A stretch of 64,000 nt of DNA from an uncultured Lachnospiraceae bacterium (lineage in GTDB: Bacteria > Bacillota > Clostridia > Lachnospirales > Lachnospiraceae), in assembly GCA_910579865.1 (NCBI GenBank), contig CAJTXA010000008.1:82482-146481 (forward strand), in the 5' to 3' direction. A program made the position numbers and the translations under genes. The notes under the pieces were generated by a model. That model saw only the letters and a list, made by a program, of their open reading frames with translations. It had not been told where the DNA came from and searched no databases. This document shows, piece after piece, positions 61,567-64,000 of the stretch (the first letter of the stretch is position 1; each line of letters starts with the position of its first letter).

Positions 61567-63264
61567 ATGAGAAAGTTGACGAAAACAGCTGCGATTGTCG
61601 CTTCTATGGCAGTTATGGCAATGGGCGCTACCATTATGACCAGTGCTGCTACAGAAGGTTGGGTACAAAGTGGTTCAAATTGGTACTATTATAGCAAAGG
61701 AGACCGTGTTTCTAATCAGTGGGTATTGGCTGGAAATGATTGGTATTTCTTAGATGATGAAGGTAGAATGGTAAAGAATACCTTTGTTCGTATTGATAAG
61801 TTTAATGGTGAAAGTGAAGTATTGGATAGCAAAGATATCCATGATGAATTAGGAAATGACGATATTGATGATGACTCTGAATTCTATTTCTTAGGCAACG
61901 ATGGAAAAATGGTAAAGGGTTGGAAAGAAATGGCGGCTAGTTCAATCTATGCTTCTCCAAACAGTGGTTCTTCCACAAAAGTATGGTATTATTTTGCAGA
62001 CTCTGGAAGAATGTATGTCAATGAATGGGTAGAAAGTAATGGAAAATGGTATGCTCTTTCTCCAAATGGACAGATGTATGCAGAAGCAGCAGTCAATAAT
62101 GATTTGATTGATTGGAATAGTGATGATTTCTTCTATATGAATAGTGATGGAGCAATGGTAACTGGTTGGTATAAAACAAAAGAAAAAACAGCTGGTTCTG
62201 ATGCAAAAGTAAGTGATGATGCATATTTATTCTTTAATGGTAAAGATGGCAAAAAGGATAAATGGGTATATGGAGATCCAGATACAGGTATCTTAGCAGA
62301 TGAAGAATGGAAAAAGATAGATAATAAATGGTATTATTTTGGAACAGATGCTCGTACTAGTAAAGATGGTGTCAATGATGATTACTTAAATGTCTATATT
62401 GCTAAATTTGATTTAGATGATTTATCTGAAGAAAACCATACAGTAGTTTCTAGTGCAGCAACTTATCTTACAGAAAGAGAATTAACTAATACAGAGAAGT
62501 ACGAAGCAGATCCAGGAATCAATGGAGAACAAGATGCAGATGCAATGGCTAAATTCGCAATGTTAAGTGAAAAGATCATTGCTTGGGCAAATCATAAAAG
62601 TAATAATAACGACGAAGAAATCAACTATTTTTATCTCAATAAAGATGGAGATGCTTTAACTACATGGAAAGAAATCGATGATGATATTTATATTTGTGGA
62701 AACGATAAAGGCGAATTATATCGTGATGAAATAGGTAGAGTTGGTGGAAAATACTACTATTTTAATGCAGATGGTATTTGCAATTATAAATATTTAAATA
62801 ATACTGCTGATTATGCTGTTGTTATTGCTGGTAAAGATGGTTATGAAGCAAATAAGACATTAGGCGATAGTAAGTATGAACTTGTTAATCTCAAATTCTA
62901 TGAAACAACAAGAGAAAGAGATTCACTAGATTATGGTGAGGATCTTGAATATAAGAAACTTGCTGATATTAAAGATGATTTAGATGATTTGGGTGTTGAA
63001 TCTGTAAACTTTGGTTCAAGAAAAGTAAAAGTTAGAAGTTTAACAGAATCAGAAGCACTTTTAGCTTGGGCTATGGTAGAAGAATTATGTAAGAAAGAAG
63101 GTATTAGTACAGATAAAGATAAGATAGAGAAAAATGCATTAATTACTAGATTCGGAAAAGAAGAGAAAAAAGTAGGAGAAGATGAAGATTATAAATTAAG
63201 TATTTATAAATTGAGAACTTCCTCTTCAATTGAGAAAAAATCTGTAACATTTAACCTGAAATAA
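61567..63264 (+). CDS. Secreted cell-wall-binding-repeat protein with unique C-terminal region
   Basis: A 565-residue exported protein. Signal peptide 1-27 (TSA/AT), then CW-binding repeats to about 240 and again around 265-285 and 370-410 (GSNWYYYSKGDRVSNQW, VWYYFADSGRMYVNEW, INYFYLNKDGDALTTW), with acidic insertions rich in Asp/Glu. The last 150 residues lack repeats: VKVRSLTESEALLAWAMVEEL is a helix and the end is Lys/Glu-rich. No enzyme domain is recognised. AAAGGAGAG lies 9 bases before the ATG. Possibly an S-layer-like or abundant wall protein, to judge from its strong promoter and long leader. Confidence 0.85.
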   Translation: MRKLTKTAAIVASMAVMAMGATIMTSAATEGWVQSGSNWYYYSKGDRVSNQWVLAGNDWYFLDDEGRMVKNTFVRIDKFNGESEVLDSKDIHDELGNDDIDDDSEFYFLGNDGKMVKGWKEMAASSIYASPNSGSSTKVWYYFADSGRMYVNEWVESNGKWYALSPNGQMYAEAAVNNDLIDWNSDDFFYMNSDGAMVTGWYKTKEKTAGSDAKVSDDAYLFFNGKDGKKDKWVYGDPDTGILADEEWKKIDNKWYYFGTDARTSKDGVNDDYLNVYIAKFDLDDLSEENHTVVSSAATYLTERELTNTEKYEADPGINGEQDADAMAKFAMLSEKIIAWANHKSNNNDEEINYFYLNKDGDALTTWKEIDDDIYICGNDKGELYRDEIGRVGGKYYYFNADGICNYKYLNNTADYAVVIAGKDGYEANKTLGDSKYELVNLKFYETTRERDSLDYGEDLEYKKLADIKDDLDDLGVESVNFGSRKVKVRSLTESEALLAWAMVEELCKKEGISTDKDKIEKNALITRFGKEEKKVGEDEDYKLSIYKLRTSSSIEKKSVTFNLK

Positions 63265-63291
63265 TTTATTTAAAGTATAAACATTAATTGA

Positions 63292-63335
63292 AATAGTCCC
63301 TTTAGTTTATAAGCTAAGGGGATTATTTTATTATA
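63292..63335 (+). terminator. Terminator after the 61567 gene
   Basis: A stem AATAGTCCCTTTAG/CTAAGGGGATTATT (63292-63305 with about 63313-63327) is followed by a T-rich stretch. Confidence 0.75.
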
Positions 63336-63691
63336 CAAATAAATTTCTAATGATAATAAGTATAGATTTACTTGAATGATGTTCCCGATCCAATAAAAGT
63401 TTCATCTATTTTCTAATTGATGTAAAAATGGTGTATTTTTTCCATTTTTGGTAGTTTTACTTAATTTTCTTCTTAAATTTATTGGTATTTACTTCTAATT
63501 TTTTTTACTTTTAAGTAAATTTAATTTCTTGACATCTTCTCCTACATCTTTCTTCTTCTCCATTTTTTCTTTCTTTTTCAAGCTTTTTTCTCATTCCTAT
63601 TTTTTCTTTCAAAGAATGTTGTATTGCAAATCAAAATCATTTTGCATTAAAATTCCCCTTTTCGGGTATCCTATTTGTTTTTCATTCTCAT

Positions 63692-63715
63692 TAAAAAAAG
63701 GAGCCTTTGCTCCTT
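63692..63715 (-). terminator. Terminator of the right-edge gene (minus strand)
   Basis: AAGGAGC (63698-63704) pairs with GCTCCTT (63709-63715); read on the minus strand it is followed by a run of T. Confidence 0.8.
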
Positions 63716-63762
63716 GAAAGGTATCTCCTTTCAACCACAAATACTCCTTTTTTCTTTTATTT

Positions 63763-63999
63763 TTAACGATTTTTTATTGTCTTTACTGTACCAGAACCTA
63801 ACTTATAAATCTTATAAGTGGTCTTTTCTTTTGTTGCTTCTTTACTAACTGCCTCATCTATATCAGCATAAACTGCTGTTCCGGTTGCTGTTACTTTCGA
63901 ACCATTATTCGCATACTCTTCAATATAGAAGTGATTTTCTCTATCTAAATCGGAAATGGATAATCCATCTGCTCCAAAGTAATAGTATTTATTACTAAT
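63763..63999 (-). CDS. C-terminal end of another wall-binding-repeat protein (5' end outside window)
   Basis: An open minus-strand frame runs from the window edge to a TAA at 63763-63765, giving 78 residues. It begins with ISNKYYYFGADGLSISD, a CW-binding-type unit, and ends in a repeat-free Lys/Thr-rich tail (KTTYKIYKLGSGTVKTIKNR). The tail resembles the end of the 61567 protein (YKLSIYKLRTSSSIEKK), so the two are probably related and convergent. A minus-strand terminator follows. Confidence 0.75.
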   Translation of the reverse strand: MSNKYYYFGADGLSISDLDRENHFYIEEYANNGSKVTATGTAVYADIDEAVSKEATKEKTTYKIYKLGSGTVKTIKNR

Positions 64000-64000
64000 T

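Larger units (their letters stand above)
63265..63762. other. Intergenic region between convergent wall-protein genes
   Basis: About 500 bases containing two terminators facing each other and a T-rich stretch on the + strand (63529-63610). The only frames there are low-complexity Phe/Ser sequences that I do not accept as genes. Confidence 0.65.

Noticed and set aside
63529..63717. 62-codon Phe/Ser-rich open frame
   Set aside because: Low-complexity T-rich DNA between two terminators, with no ribosome site and no recognisable protein pattern.

Overview
The window looks like a chromosomal segment of an anaerobic, spore-forming, low-GC Firmicute, most likely a Lachnospiraceae/Clostridium cluster XIVa relative. 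This is inferred from AT-rich DNA with strong AGGAGG-type ribosome sites, an alpha/beta-type small acid-soluble spore protein (12898-13116), a cdaA-cdaR-glmM cluster, phage-type integrase and PadR/HAAS genes of Firmicute type, and a large family of secreted proteins built from 20-residue cell-wall-binding repeats. No rRNA, tRNA or CRISPR array was recognised.

Left part (1-14.7 kb) is metabolic and accessory. It holds the 3' end of a GH4 maltose-6-phosphate glucosidase; a leftward cluster of NCS1 permease, M29-like protein, DUF917 protein, fructokinase and DUF4867 protein; a solitary tyrosine integrase followed by about 0.9 kb of very AT-rich DNA; a PadR/HAAS pair with a palindrome over its promoter; a pyridoxamine-kinase-like gene; a DUF4397 protein; an FGGY sugar kinase; the spore protein; and an alpha/beta hydrolase.

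Middle part (14.9-43.3 kb) is mostly rightward. First comes the c-di-AMP module (small membrane protein, multi-pass protein with an Arg/Ser/Thr-rich tail, CdaA, CdaR, an HPr-like protein, GlmM), then a glycosyltransferase and a hybrid histidine kinase with a three-receiver partner. A long wall-glycan locus follows: dTDP-L-rhamnose genes (rfbD, B, A, C), ABC exporter (Wzt/Wzm), methyltransferase, two-domain GT2, GT-C-like membrane enzyme, and CDP-3,6-dideoxyhexose genes (rfbF, G, H) interleaved with a duplicated-domain exported protein and a DUF6056 membrane protein. It ends in a LicD-family phosphocholine transferase.

Right part (43.4-64 kb) carries seven repeat-bearing cell-wall-binding proteins, one a GH25 muramidase with 27 C-terminal repeats and one cut by the right edge. 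Among them lie a BCCT transporter (choline candidate) and a single protein fusing a winged HTH, a LicC-type CTP:phosphocholine cytidylyltransferase and a LicA-type choline kinase. A second glycan group follows: PglF/WbpM-like dehydratase, initiating sugar transferase, short epimerase/ketoreductase and an O-antigen-ligase-like polymerase.

The genes read as one functional story: import choline (BCCT), activate it (HTH-LicC-LicA), attach it to a rhamnose/dideoxyhexose wall polymer (LicD), and dock secreted proteins onto it through choline-binding-type repeats. The transporter and activation-enzyme promoters share an inverted repeat, GTTCA-N24-TGAAC, found three times with exactly the same spacing. 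I regard this candidate choline regulon, possibly governed by the HTH domain fused to the choline enzymes themselves, as the most interesting signal in the window.
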